64,000 nt of DNA from Arthrobacter sp. PAMC25564 (lineage in GTDB: Bacteria > Actinomycetota > Actinomycetes > Actinomycetales > Micrococcaceae). The stretch covers positions 2,232,001 through 2,296,000 of the forward strand of contig NZ_CP039290.1 of NCBI RefSeq assembly GCF_004798705.1. Direction: 5' to 3'. The notes below the pieces were generated by a model. That model was given only the letters and a program-made list of their open reading frames with translations, did not search any database and was not told where the DNA came from. The translations under genes and the position numbers were made by a program. Position 1 is the first letter of the stretch. Each line of letters starts with the position of its first letter. This document shows, in pieces, positions 1 through 8,164 of this stretch.

Positions 1-62
1 CCTGATAGACGCGCCTCATAGCGGCGGACTGACCGCACATCCCTGACCGGGACTTATTTGCT

Positions 63-100
63 CCTTTCCCGGCCGATGCTCTGGAATCGGCCGGGAAAGG
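63..100. terminator. Hairpin, probable terminator of a gene left of the window
   Basis: Two perfectly complementary 14-nt arms (63-76 and 87-100) enclose a 10-nt loop. There is no T-tract. It lies just before the first small gene, so it most likely ends a transcript entering from the left edge. The first 62 bases hold no gene that I can support. Confidence 0.5.
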
Positions 101-116
101 GAACCACAATGGAGCC

Positions 117-326
117 ATGGAACAGAACCCCGCTGTGGAGCATGAAACCACCCTGGAGCACGCACTGGACATTGCGCGGCGGAACGCCAAGGAAGCCCAG
201 CGCCTCCTCGACGATGCCCTCGCCAAGCACGGGGCCGGCGAGATCGACGACGCCAGGGTCAACCAGTTGCGGGCGCTGCTGGACGTAGCCAATGAAGACC
301 TCAGGCGCGTGACCAAGGAGCAGTAA
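117..326 (+). CDS. Small acidic helical protein of unknown function
   Basis: This is a 69-residue protein that I do not recognise. It is almost entirely predicted helix, rich in Ala, Glu, Asp, Arg and Leu, with no Cys, no membrane segment and no signal peptide. A heptad-like spacing of Leu and Ala around residues 12-65 would suit a short coiled coil. The ATG at 117 has only a GGAG four bases upstream, too close for good pairing, so initiation is unclear. Codon use (G/C at third positions) is like that of the flanking genes, which supports real coding. It stands alone between a hairpin and the HNH nuclease gene. Confidence 0.55.
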   Translation: MEQNPAVEHETTLEHALDIARRNAKEAQRLLDDALAKHGAGEIDDARVNQLRALLDVANEDLRRVTKEQ

Positions 327-426
327 CCTGGCCAGCTGTCCTCCACACTGTTGATAACACCTTCAATGTCGGAGCCCTGGCCTAGGCTTTGGGGGTGCAG
401 CAGGAAAACCCCCACCGGAAAACGTC

Positions 427-1254
427 GTGAGCATCACCTGGACGGAGTTCCGGCGTGCCCGCCGGCGTTCCCGCCAGGCCTGGGTCCTGCTGGCTGCCGT
501 GGCCGCGGCGTTACTCGGATGCCTGTTCTGGTTCTTCACCGCAGGCCAGTTCGCCGCGTCGGAGCCCCCGTCCACCGGCCCCACCGAAGCCCCGGTGCTG
601 GCCGACGGCTGGATGAAAGCCGTGGCTCCTGTCCGCCCCGTCCCGCAGGGAGCGGCGGCCGCCGCGCTGGAAACCCTTGCGGTCAAGGGCCGCGCCGCCA
701 AGGACAACTATGACCGGAGCGCCTTCGGCCAGGCCTGGCTGGACGTTGACCGCAACGGCTGCGACACCCGCAACGACATCCTCCGCCGCGACCTGGCCGA
801 CGCCGAATTCACCGAAGGTTCGCGGTGCCGGGTGGCCGGCGGGACATTCCAGGAACCGTACACGGGCCGCGCCATCACCTTCCGCCGGGGGGCAGAGAGC
901 AGCAAGGACGTGCAGATCGACCACGTCGTGGCCCTCGGCGACGCCTGGCAAAAAGGGGCCCAGCAGCTTACCGCGGAACAACGCCAGCACCTGGCAAACG
1001 ATCCGCTGAACCTGATCGCCGTCGACGGTCCCGCTAACCAGGACAAGAGCGCGTCCGACGCCGCCACCTGGCTGCCGCCGAACAAGGCCTTCCGCTGCCA
1101 CTACGTCGCCCGGCAGATCTCCGTCAAGGCGGCCTACCGGTTGTGGGTGACCCCGGCGGAGAAGGAGGCGATGAAGCGGGTCCTCGGCGCGTGCCCCCAG
1201 CAGCAGACCATTGTTCCGCGCCCGGGAACCGGCCCTGAAGCCCAGGCTCATTGA
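427..1254 (+). CDS. Membrane-anchored or secreted HNH nuclease of the DUF1524 type
   Basis: The 275-residue product has an Arg-rich N-terminus (residues 8-17), one hydrophobic segment at about 19-38 (signal anchor or signal peptide), a Pro-rich linker and a C-terminal DUF1524/HNH-like domain. The core motif is Asp165-His166 in the IDHVVAL stretch, followed by a second element around Asn192-Leu196 (NDPLN) and the Asn204-Lys207 segment, matching the ββα-metal arrangement. Four cysteines (112, 134, 195-region absent, 224, 255 region) may form disulfides outside the cell. The family is widespread in actinobacteria as exported nucleases whose role is unproven. The start is GTG at 427; a ggAAAAcgtc stretch gives no strong ribosome site. 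It is not linked to a GmrS-like DUF262 gene, so a GmrSD restriction role is unlikely. Confidence 0.8.
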   Translation: MSITWTEFRRARRRSRQAWVLLAAVAAALLGCLFWFFTAGQFAASEPPSTGPTEAPVLADGWMKAVAPVRPVPQGAAAAALETLAVKGRAAKDNYDRSAFGQAWLDVDRNGCDTRNDILRRDLADAEFTEGSRCRVAGGTFQEPYTGRAITFRRGAESSKDVQIDHVVALGDAWQKGAQQLTAEQRQHLANDPLNLIAVDGPANQDKSASDAATWLPPNKAFRCHYVARQISVKAAYRLWVTPAEKEAMKRVLGACPQQQTIVPRPGTGPEAQAH

Positions 1255-1319
1255 CAGGCAAAGTACCGGGGGTCTAGAACTGGGCGTGTCAGCTACAACC
1301 CACCATTCTAGGAGCAGAA

Positions 1320-1616
1320 ATGGCTTCCACCGCCTACGGAGTTGTGCACTTTTTTCCCGGGGGAACCAAGGAACAGTACGAGGCGTCCATCGCCGCGGTT
1401 CATCCCGGTGAAGGCCGCTTGCCGGAGGGCCAGGTCTTTCACGCCGGTGGCGCTTCTGCCGGTGGATGGACAATCATGGCGGTCCATGAATCGAAGGAGA
1501 GCTGGGAGAAATTCCGCGACGGCATCCTCATGCCCCGGATGCAGGCCGGCATCGAGGGCGGGTTTGCCTCGCCGCCTGAGGAGACCGTCGTCGACCTGTA
1601 CAAGGTGATGCCCTGA
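1320..1616 (+). CDS. Small conserved protein, possible dimeric α/β-barrel fold
   Basis: This 98-residue protein has a clear ribosome site (taGGAGca, 7 bases before the ATG). The layout is strand, helix with KEQYEAS, loop, strand with GWTIMAVHES, helix with SWEKFRDG, and a final strand. That order resembles the dimeric α+β barrel (ABM/EthD/stress-barrel) superfamily, and His44 or His60 region residues could sit in the pocket. I cannot name the family with certainty and no catalytic motif stands out. It lies between the HNH nuclease gene and the convergent pfkB, and appears to be transcribed on its own. Confidence 0.65.
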   Translation: MASTAYGVVHFFPGGTKEQYEASIAAVHPGEGRLPEGQVFHAGGASAGGWTIMAVHESKESWEKFRDGILMPRMQAGIEGGFASPPEETVVDLYKVMP

Positions 1617-1644
1617 TCGGCGCTCCAGCAGCCCACTGGCCACG

Positions 1645-2616
1645 CTAGGGCCGGCCCTCCACCGCAGCCGCGAGACCGGACTCGAGACGTTCGACGTCGG
1701 CCCGGTTGCACAGCTCGGTGGCGGGCGTCGTCACTGTCGCGGTTCCGGCGGCGACGGCCGCCCGGAACGCCGCCTCAAGAGTGCGCCCCTGCGCCAACCG
1801 CAGCACAAAGGCGGCGAGGAAGCTGTCGCCGGCTCCGACGGTGCTTCGCACCTGCACCTGCGGCACGGACAAACGAAGTGTTCCAGACTTCGAGGCGAGC
1901 ACGGCGCCTTCGCCGCCAAGGGTCAGGGCGACGTGTTCCGCGGAGCCGTCCGCCACGAGGGCGGAGGCCGCCTCGACCTGGCTCTCATCGCTCTCGAGCG
2001 CTGCTCCGACATGGACGCCGAGCTCCCGCCGGCTGGGTTTGACCAGGAAGACCCCCTCGGCGAGAGCCTCGGCGAGTGCCGGCCCGGAGGCATCCACGAT
2101 GCAACGCGCATCGTGCCCGCGGGCCAGGCGGGCCACCCTGGCATAGAAGTCGTCAGGAACCCCCGGCGGCAGGCTGCCGCTGGCGACCACGTATCCGCCC
2201 ACCGGGATGGACTCTTCGACGAGTGCCAGGCAGGCGCGCCATTCGGACTCACTCAACTCCGGGCCCTGGAGAACGAAGCGGAACTGCTTTCCAGTCGTCG
2301 TCTCATCGACGGTGAAGTCCTCGCGGGTACTGCCCTGAATCGGCACCACCAGGGTGGGGATCCGTTCGGCTTCGATAAGCCGTCGGTATGCCTCCCCGGT
2401 GGGTCCACCGGCGGTGTAGACCGCCAGCGTCCGCCCTCCCAGGCGTTGCACGACCCGGGCCACATTCACCCCGCCGCCGCCCGGGTCAAGACGGCTGGGG
2501 CTGCACCGCAACTTGTGGCCGCTGGTGACCTGTTCAGTCGACGTGCTGATGTCCAGGGCAGGATTCACGGTGAGCGTGAGAATAGGCTGCATCGCCGTCC
2601 GTGTTGAGGCTTCCAT
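1645..2616 (-). CDS. pfkB: PfkB-family hexose kinase (1-phosphofructokinase / 6-phosphofructokinase II type)
   Basis: The protein shows the ribokinase/PfkB pattern: an N-terminal strand TLTVNPALD, the substrate-side glycine run DPGGGGVNVARV near residues 35-47, a central lid, and the C-terminal PfkB signature VGAGDSFLAAFV with the catalytic Asp. It would phosphorylate a sugar phosphate (fructose-1-P, fructose-6-P or tagatose-6-P) with ATP in the cytosol; the exact substrate cannot be read from sequence. I chose ATG 2616 because TATGCT ends exactly 7 nt upstream, as expected for a leaderless transcript. ATG 2592 (MQPILT) is the alternative and has no clear ribosome site. It is divergent from ppk2, so the two may share a control region at 2617-2749. 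There is no PTS or fruR-like neighbour. Confidence 0.88.
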   Translation of the reverse strand: MEASTRTAMQPILTLTVNPALDISTSTEQVTSGHKLRCSPSRLDPGGGGVNVARVVQRLGGRTLAVYTAGGPTGEAYRRLIEAERIPTLVVPIQGSTREDFTVDETTTGKQFRFVLQGPELSESEWRACLALVEESIPVGGYVVASGSLPPGVPDDFYARVARLARGHDARCIVDASGPALAEALAEGVFLVKPSRRELGVHVGAALESDESQVEAASALVADGSAEHVALTLGGEGAVLASKSGTLRLSVPQVQVRSTVGAGDSFLAAFVLRLAQGRTLEAAFRAAVAAGTATVTTPATELCNRADVERLESGLAAAVEGRP

Positions 2617-2749
2617 GCGCCCAAGCATAGAAGACCGGGCCCGGAGCGCCCGTAAGGCAGGGACGGCGTCCCCTTGTGGGCAGTCAGCTGCTCCGCAAGA
2701 ATGGGCGCGGCAGGGATTTCCGTCTGCCGCGACGACTGGAACGGGAAGC

Positions 2750-3631
2750 ATGGCACATCGTAAGGACGGCGCGGCCAAGGGGCGCGGCGGCAAAGGGATC
2801 GGGCCTGGACACGCGGGGGAGCGGTCCGTCCGGCTTGACCTCGACACCTATGAAGCCGAGATGTTGCGTCTCCAGGCTGAGCTGGTCGCGCTTCAGGAAT
2901 GGGTCCGCAGCACCGGTGCGCGGGTGTTGGTGATTTTTGAGGGACGGGACGCCGCCGGCAAGGGGAGCGCCATCAAGCGGGTCACGGAGTACCTCAATCC
3001 GCGCGTTGCCCGGATAGTGGCGTTGCCGTCCCCGACGGAAAGGCAGCGCGGGGAATGGTACTTCCAGCGCTATGTGGAGCATCTTCCGGCGGCCGGGGAG
3101 ATCGTCCTGATGGACCGTTCCTGGTACAACCGGGCCGGCGTCGAACATGTGATGGGCTTCTGCACGCCCGAGGAACATAAGCGCTTCATGGCGCAGTGTC
3201 CGGTTTTTGAACGGCTGCTGATCCAGGACGGCATTCTGCTCTTCAAGTACTGGTTCTCGATCAGCCATGAAGAGCAGGAGCGGCGCTTCAAGTCCCGGCT
3301 GGATGATCCGCTGAGGCAATGGAAGCTCTCACCGATGGACCGGGAAGCGATCCTCCGGTGGGAAGACTACTCGCGGGCCAAGGACGAAATGTTCGTGCAG
3401 ACGGACACCGCCGAATCGCCCTGGTACGTGGTGGAAGCGGAGGACAAACGCCGGGCCCGGATCAACATGATCGCGCATCTGCTCTCCGGCATCGACTACA
3501 CCGAGGTGCGGACGGAGCCGGTGACTTTGCCAAAGAGGCCCCAGGCGGTCAACTACACCCGCCCGCCACGGGAACTCTTCCGCTATGTTCCGGACTACGC
3601 GGCGAGCCTCGAAAAGCACCAACACCGGTAG
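2750..3631 (+). CDS. ppk2: Polyphosphate kinase 2
   Basis: The 293-residue protein has the diagnostic PPK2 features: Walker A GRDAAGKGS near residue 67, the Walker B and lid region LMDRSWYNRAGVE near residues 120-133, and the YWFSIS and RRFKSRLDDPLRQWKLSP blocks. PPK2 enzymes move phosphate between polyphosphate and nucleoside di- or triphosphates. This length and one-domain layout match class I (GDP/ADP to GTP/ATP), although donor preference is not visible. ATG 2750 is preferred over in-frame codons far upstream because the family alignment begins near here, with GGAACGGGAAG just before it. A short basic Gly/Lys-rich N-terminus (residues 2-16) is typical. It is divergent from pfkB and convergent with def. 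Confidence 0.92.
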   Translation: MAHRKDGAAKGRGGKGIGPGHAGERSVRLDLDTYEAEMLRLQAELVALQEWVRSTGARVLVIFEGRDAAGKGSAIKRVTEYLNPRVARIVALPSPTERQRGEWYFQRYVEHLPAAGEIVLMDRSWYNRAGVEHVMGFCTPEEHKRFMAQCPVFERLLIQDGILLFKYWFSISHEEQERRFKSRLDDPLRQWKLSPMDREAILRWEDYSRAKDEMFVQTDTAESPWYVVEAEDKRRARINMIAHLLSGIDYTEVRTEPVTLPKRPQAVNYTRPPRELFRYVPDYAASLEKHQHR

Positions 3632-3658
3632 CCCTCCGCCGGGCACTGCCGGCAGTCG

Positions 3659-4231
3659 TCAGTGCCCGAACGGGTCCGGGTCCACGCCGGGCATCCAGGT
3701 CAGCCCCGGGACGCCCCAGCCGCTCTTCTTGGCCTGCTTCATCGCCTTGCGCGAGTACCGGTCGATCAGCCTGTTGACGTAGAGCTTGCCGTCGAGGTGG
3801 TCGTACTCGTGCTGGAGCACGCGCGCGAACCAGTCCGTCGCCTCGAACTCCACCGGCTTACCGTAGCCGTCGAAGCCCTGCACACGCACCCACTCGGCGC
3901 GCTTGAGCGGGTACTGGCCGCCGGGGAAGGACAGGCACCCTTCCACTTCCTCGTCCGGGTCCGGCAGAGCGCCGGAGACCTTGGAGAGGGTCAGTACCGG
4001 GTTAACCACAACACCGGAGGGCGGGACGCCGTCGTCGTTTTCGAACTTGTAGATGAAGAGCCGCTTGCCCACCCCGACCTGCGGCGCGGCCAGGCCGACG
4101 CCGTTGGCGGCGTCGTTGGTCTCGAACATGTCGGCGATCAGCGTCCGGAGTCCGTCGTCGAAGACTTCCACCTCGGCGGCCCGGCGGTGCAGCACGGGCT
4201 CGCCCCAGATCACGATGGGCAAAACTGTCAT
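3659..4231 (-). CDS. def: Peptide deformylase
   Basis: The 190-residue enzyme carries all three deformylase motifs: GVGLAAPQ at residues 44-51, EGCLS with the metal-binding Cys99, and HEYDH with metal ligands His141 and His145 and catalytic Glu142. It removes the formyl group from nascent N-terminal formyl-Met in the cytosol. The length and the C-terminal basic tail fit the actinobacterial type. It is not coupled to fmt here; the neighbours are ppk2 (convergent) and the acyl-CoA dehydrogenase upstream on the same strand, 45 nt away, so the two could be co-transcribed. Confidence 0.96.
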   Translation of the reverse strand: MTVLPIVIWGEPVLHRRAAEVEVFDDGLRTLIADMFETNDAANGVGLAAPQVGVGKRLFIYKFENDDGVPPSGVVVNPVLTLSKVSGALPDPDEEVEGCLSFPGGQYPLKRAEWVRVQGFDGYGKPVEFEATDWFARVLQHEYDHLDGKLYVNRLIDRYSRKAMKQAKKSGWGVPGLTWMPGVDPDPFGH

Positions 4232-4276
4232 ATCAGTTGGTTCCTCCCGTGCTGTCGGCAGCTTGTCTTGTGACGG

Positions 4277-5431
4277 TCAGTCGGCGATGGTGCGGCCGAC
4301 GACGTCGCGCATGATCTCATTGGTGCCGCCGAAGATGGTGAGCAGCCGGGCCGCGAGGTAGGCCTGCGCCACGGGGTATTCCAGGATGTAGCCGTAGCCG
4401 CCGTGCAGTTGGAGGCAGCGGTCGGTCACGGACTTGGCGCGCTCGGAGGCCCACAGCTTCACGCGGGCGGCGGACGCGGCGTCGAGTTCCCCGGCATTGA
4501 ACGCAAGGATCGCCTGGTCCACATACGTCTCGGTGACCTCGACCTCGGTGAGGATGTCGGCGAGTTCAAAGCGGCTGTTCTGGAAGTCGATGATCCGTTC
4601 GCCGAAGGCGTTGCGCTCCTTCGTGTAGCGCACGGTCGCCTCATAGATGGCGCGGACGACGGCGGAGCTCGCCACGGCGATCGCGAGCCGGCCCTGGGGG
4701 AGTTGCTCGGCGGCGTACTGCAGGCCCTTGCCTGCCTCGCCCACGAGATCGGCGTGCGGGACGCGGACGTTGTCGAAGAACAGCTCCGCAGTGTCGGAGG
4801 CCTTCAGCCCCATCTTGTCCAGCTGCTTGCCGGTGCTGTAGCCCTCGCCCTTCCGGACCATGAACAGCGAGAACGAATCGTGGCTGCCGCGGCCGGTGCC
4901 GCCGTCGGTCCGGGCCAGGACGAGGGACGCGTCCCCGGAGATGCCGTTGCCGATGAACGTCTTCTGGCCGCTGACCAGCCAGTCGTCGCCGTCGCGCACT
5001 GCCTTGGCGCGGATGCCGCGCAGGTCGGAGCCGGCACCGGGTTCGGTCCAGGCGATGGAGGTGACCGTCTCGCCGGACACCATGCCGGGAAGCCAGCGCG
5101 ACTTGAGGTCCTCGGAGCCGTAGGCCAGCAGGTGGGGGAGGACCAGGTCGTCATGCAGGTGGAAGGCAAGGCCGACGGCGAGGTGGTTGCTCCTGGCGAA
5201 TTCCTCGTCCAGCACGGCGCGGAATCGGTAGTCGTCCATGCCCATGCCGCCGAACTCCTCGGGGACCGCGAGTCCCAGCAGGCCCTGCCCGCCCGCCGCC
5301 GTCCACAGCTCCCGGGACATCATGTGGTCCTTGTCCCACTGGGCGTAATGAGGGGCCACCGCACGCGCATTGAACTCGGCAGCCATCTCGCGGAACATCT
5401 CGTGGTCTTCTTCAAAGAGCTTGCGCTTCAT
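4277..5431 (-). CDS. Acyl-CoA dehydrogenase lacking the usual catalytic Glu
   Basis: The 384-residue protein has the full acyl-CoA dehydrogenase architecture: an N-terminal helical domain, a β-domain with the flavin signature AWTEPGAGSD at residues 127-136, and a C-terminal helical domain with QLHGGYGY (341-348) and FGGTNEIMRD (367-376). It resembles the long-chain (LCAD/IVD-like) branch. The catalytic base is normally Glu in the QERL helix (LCAD/IVD) or in the C-terminal YEGT (MCAD/SCAD). Here both positions are Gly: QGRL at 246-249 and FGGT at 367-370. FAD binding looks intact. The start at 5431 has GGAAGGAA at good distance. The stop leaves 45 nt to def on the same strand. It probably handles branched or long acyl-CoA, but turnover is uncertain. 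Confidence 0.9.
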   Translation of the reverse strand: MKRKLFEEDHEMFREMAAEFNARAVAPHYAQWDKDHMMSRELWTAAGGQGLLGLAVPEEFGGMGMDDYRFRAVLDEEFARSNHLAVGLAFHLHDDLVLPHLLAYGSEDLKSRWLPGMVSGETVTSIAWTEPGAGSDLRGIRAKAVRDGDDWLVSGQKTFIGNGISGDASLVLARTDGGTGRGSHDSFSLFMVRKGEGYSTGKQLDKMGLKASDTAELFFDNVRVPHADLVGEAGKGLQYAAEQLPQGRLAIAVASSAVVRAIYEATVRYTKERNAFGERIIDFQNSRFELADILTEVEVTETYVDQAILAFNAGELDAASAARVKLWASERAKSVTDRCLQLHGGYGYILEYPVAQAYLAARLLTIFGGTNEIMRDVVGRTIAD

Positions 5432-5481
5432 GGCGGTTCCTTCCATAGACAGATCCGGGGACAGACGGGACCGGACAGACA

Positions 5482-5517
5482 ACAAAGGCCGCACCGGATA
5501 ACCGGTACGGCCTTTGT
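5482..5517 (-). terminator. Hairpin terminator of tRNA-His
   Basis: A 10-bp outer stem plus a 5-bp inner stem separated by one mismatch, with a short loop, lies 34 nt downstream of the tRNA-His 3' end on its strand. It is followed on that strand by TTGTTGTC, a weak U-rich run. It separates the tRNA from the acyl-CoA dehydrogenase. Confidence 0.7.
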
Positions 5518-5551
5518 CTAAGGTCGGACAATCACTGCCGTCCTTCATGAG

Positions 5552-5625
5552 GGTGAGCGACGGGGGTTGAACCCGCGACCTCCTGGACCACAACCAGGCG
5601 CTCTGCCAACTGAGCTACGCCCACC
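5552..5625 (-). tRNA. tRNA-His (anticodon GTG)
   Basis: The complement folds as a full cloverleaf. The 7-bp acceptor is GTGGGCG with CGCTCAC, the anticodon stem is CCTGG/CCAGG around the loop with GTG, and the T-arm contains GGTTCAACC. An encoded G at 5625 lies opposite C73 (5552), giving the extra G-1:C73 pair that identifies tRNA-His. CCA is not encoded. It sits downstream of orn on the same strand, an adjacency I recall from other actinobacteria. Confidence 0.97.
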
Positions 5626-5781
5626 ATGTGCCTCGGCACGCCTTCCGGCTTACCGGCTGGCTGAAAAGGCAACGACAAATAGCTTACCTGTTGTTCGGGG
5701 GTGGTTTTGCCACTTTTGGGAAATTCGCCAAAATTTCCGCAAAACGTGGCGCAGATTACATCCCCGGCCAGCCCTCGGAGG

Positions 5782-6438
5782 CTACTCGGCGGGTGCTGAC
5801 GTCGTTGCCCCGGCGGCGTCTGCCGGGGCGTCCGCGGTGCCCATGATCCGCCTGGCGATCTGCTGTGCCGTGGCGCTCGCCGGCCCAGGCGCGGGGACAA
5901 AGATGGCCTCGCGGTAGTAGCGGAGTTCGTCGATGGAATCCTTGATGTCGCCCAGTGCGCGGTGGCCGCCGAGCTTGGCCGGCGACTGGAAGTAGGCCCG
6001 GGCGAACCAGCGCCGGGAGAGTTCCTTGATGGTGCTGACGTCGATGACCCGGTAGTGCAGGTGCTCCACGATCTCGGGCATGTCCCGGGCGAGGAAGACG
6101 CGGTCCGTTCCCACCGAGTTGCCGCCCAGCGGGGCTTTCTTGGGGTCCGGCACCCACTTCTTGATGTATTCGAGCACGGCGGCCTGCGCCTCGGCCATGG
6201 TCTTGCCCTGCGGGAGTTCCGTCAGCAGGCCGGACTGGGTGTGCATGTCGCGGACGAAGTCGTTCATCTGGGCAAGCGCGGCGTCGTCCGGCTTGATGAC
6301 GACGTCGACGCCGTCACCCAGGATATTAAGCTCCGAGTCCGTCACCAGGGCGGCGACCTCGATGAGGGCGTCCTTGATGTTGTCCAGGCCGGTCATTTCG
6401 CAGTCGATCCAGACGATGCGTTCATTAGATATAGGCAC
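5782..6438 (-). CDS. orn: Oligoribonuclease
   Basis: The 218-residue DEDDh exonuclease begins with the ExoI motif [10 protein letters not shown] (Asp12, Glu14), then has [10 protein letters not shown] with the ExoII Asp and a C-terminal ExoIII region [11 protein letters not shown] (His and Asp). It degrades 2-5-mer RNA and pGpG to mononucleotides in the cytosol. A non-conserved Ala-rich tail of about 25 residues follows the fold, as in other actinobacteria. The start is GTG at 6438, and TAGGCT (6445-6450 complement) ends 6 nt before it, so the mRNA is probably leaderless. tRNA-His lies downstream on the same strand, after 156 AT-richer non-coding bases. Confidence 0.95.
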   Translation of the reverse strand: MPISNERIVWIDCEMTGLDNIKDALIEVAALVTDSELNILGDGVDVVIKPDDAALAQMNDFVRDMHTQSGLLTELPQGKTMAEAQAAVLEYIKKWVPDPKKAPLGGNSVGTDRVFLARDMPEIVEHLHYRVIDVSTIKELSRRWFARAYFQSPAKLGGHRALGDIKDSIDELRYYREAIFVPAPGPASATAQQIARRIMGTADAPADAAGATTSAPAE

Positions 6439-6596
6439 CCGCCCAGCCTACCGTTCCGCCGCCCCAGAGCCGTCCGGTGCTAGGATTTCGGGTACGCGGC
6501 CGTCGAAATTTTTCGTCATCGCGGCATGCCCCGGGCCGGATCCGTCGGCCGGCTGAGGGCGGAAACGTACCCCACAACAGATTGGACGATCCTGAG

Positions 6597-8162
6597 ATGA
6601 CGGCGCCTGTACCTGCGGCGGGGATCACGGCTGCCGGTACGTCCCGCACCTCCCAGGCCGCAGTTGTTGCTGACGTGGACAACCCGCGTTCCCCCATACT
6701 TTCCGGGTTCCTGGGATCAATGTTCATGGCGATCGGTTCGCTGGGCGTCGGCTGGCTTGCCCCGGTGTCCGAACTCCGCAGGGTTCCCCTCTTCATCTGG
6801 ATGCGCACCGAAGCCGTCGGCGTGGGCCTGTGCATCGTGCTGCTGGCCGTCGGGGGCATGCTGCTGGTCCGTGCCTGGCTGCGGCTGGGCCAAAGGGTCC
6901 GCGTCTGGGGAGCGGGGGCGCGCAAGGCCACGCTCCAGGCAGTCGTGGCGTGGGGCCTTCCCATGATGTTCTCCGTTCCGCTGTTCAGCAGGGACGTCTA
7001 CGCCTACATCGGCCAGGGCCGCCTGATGGTGGAAGGCTTCAACCCGTACCAAAACGGCATCTCGGCGCTGTCGAACTACTTCCAGCTCGGCGCGGACAAA
7101 ATGTGGACCGAGGCGCCGGTCCCGTACGGGCAGCTCTTCCTCTGGATTGAACAGTTCGTCGTCTGGTCCACCAATGTGCAGCCTGAAGCCAGCATCATGC
7201 TGTTCCGCCTCGCGGCGCTGCTCGGGATCGTCCTGTGCGTGATCTACGTGCCCAAGCTCGCCGAACTCCACGGCGTCAATCCGCACCGGGCCCTGTGGCT
7301 GACGGCCGCCAACCCGTTGTTCCTCACCAACTTCATCGCCAGCGTCCACAACGACGCCCTCATGATCGGCCTGGCCCTGGCCGGCCTCTACTACTGTGCG
7401 ACCAGGCGGGTCGTCTTCGGCCTGGTGCTGGTGACGCTGTCCATCTCGGTCAAACCCATAACGATCGTCTTCCTGCCGTTCATCGGCCTGCTCTGGGCGG
7501 GAAAGAACGCGGGCTGGCCCCGGAAGATCCTTTTCTGGGGGCTCACCGCCGGGGTCAGCCTGGCGCTCCTGTATGCCATGAGCCTGGTCAACGGCTTCGG
7601 CTTCGGCTGGATCAACGGTCTCTCGGCCCCGGGCAGCATCTGGATCTGGTACGCCCCCGTCGGCCTGCTCGGGCTGGTGGTCGCCTCCATCTCAAACGCC
7701 TTCGGGCTGGACGGCTGGGGGATGGCCAAGTGGGTGTACGACGCCGGTAAACTGCTGGCCCTCGGGATCGTCGCCTGGCAGATCTTCCGCGGGGACCACG
7801 ATCGGCTGATGCGGCGCCTGACCCTGGCGTTCGCCGCCGTCGTCTTCCTGGCCCCGATGATCCAGTCCTGGTACGTTGTCTGGCTCATTCCGCTCTTTGC
7901 CGTCACGGGCATCCGCGACGACTGGCAGGTCAAGGCGCTCTACTTCATGGTCTCCTTCTTTATGGTCTACGCGATCTCGGACCAGCTGGAAGTCTTCCCC
8001 TACCTGCAGACCGCGGACCTCGGCCTGGCCCTTGCCTTGGCACGCAACGCCGCGGCCATCATCGCCCTGCTGTTTGCCCTGTACCTGATCTTCCTGGATC
8101 CGCGGACCAAGCTGCTGTTCAGCAAATCGGACGAACCGGTCACCACCCGCCCGGTCATCTGA
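6597..8162 (+). CDS. MptB-like polyprenol-phosphate-dependent mannosyltransferase (GT-C)
   Basis: The 521-residue integral membrane protein has roughly 12-13 hydrophobic helices. It carries the motif SRDVYAYIGQGRL in the first large outer loop, the conserved acidic Asp of GT-C enzymes. The stretch NPLFLTNFIASVHNDALM also matches the MptA/MptB/GT87-like group, which in mycobacteria and corynebacteria extends the α-1,6-mannan core of lipomannan using polyprenyl-phosphomannose outside the membrane. Arthrobacter makes mannosylated lipids, so a similar role is plausible; the acceptor is inferred. ATG 6597 is chosen because upstream in-frame codons lack family similarity. It is convergent with the AlkD remnant, ending 2 nt before it. 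Confidence 0.82.
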   Translation: MTAPVPAAGITAAGTSRTSQAAVVADVDNPRSPILSGFLGSMFMAIGSLGVGWLAPVSELRRVPLFIWMRTEAVGVGLCIVLLAVGGMLLVRAWLRLGQRVRVWGAGARKATLQAVVAWGLPMMFSVPLFSRDVYAYIGQGRLMVEGFNPYQNGISALSNYFQLGADKMWTEAPVPYGQLFLWIEQFVVWSTNVQPEASIMLFRLAALLGIVLCVIYVPKLAELHGVNPHRALWLTAANPLFLTNFIASVHNDALMIGLALAGLYYCATRRVVFGLVLVTLSISVKPITIVFLPFIGLLWAGKNAGWPRKILFWGLTAGVSLALLYAMSLVNGFGFGWINGLSAPGSIWIWYAPVGLLGLVVASISNAFGLDGWGMAKWVYDAGKLLALGIVAWQIFRGDHDRLMRRLTLAFAAVVFLAPMIQSWYVVWLIPLFAVTGIRDDWQVKALYFMVSFFMVYAISDQLEVFPYLQTADLGLALALARNAAAIIALLFALYLIFLDPRTKLLFSKSDEPVTTRPVI

Positions 8163-8164
8163 CT

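Noticed and set aside
427..1254. DUF1524 nuclease as half of a GmrSD or other defence system
   Set aside because: No DUF262 partner or other defence gene is adjacent, and the signal-anchor segment points to an exported nuclease.
1645..3631. Divergent pfkB-ppk2 as a polyphosphate-glycolysis module
   Set aside because: The pair is suggestive, but no shared operator is visible, and pfkB alone does not show use of polyphosphate; kept as separate genes.
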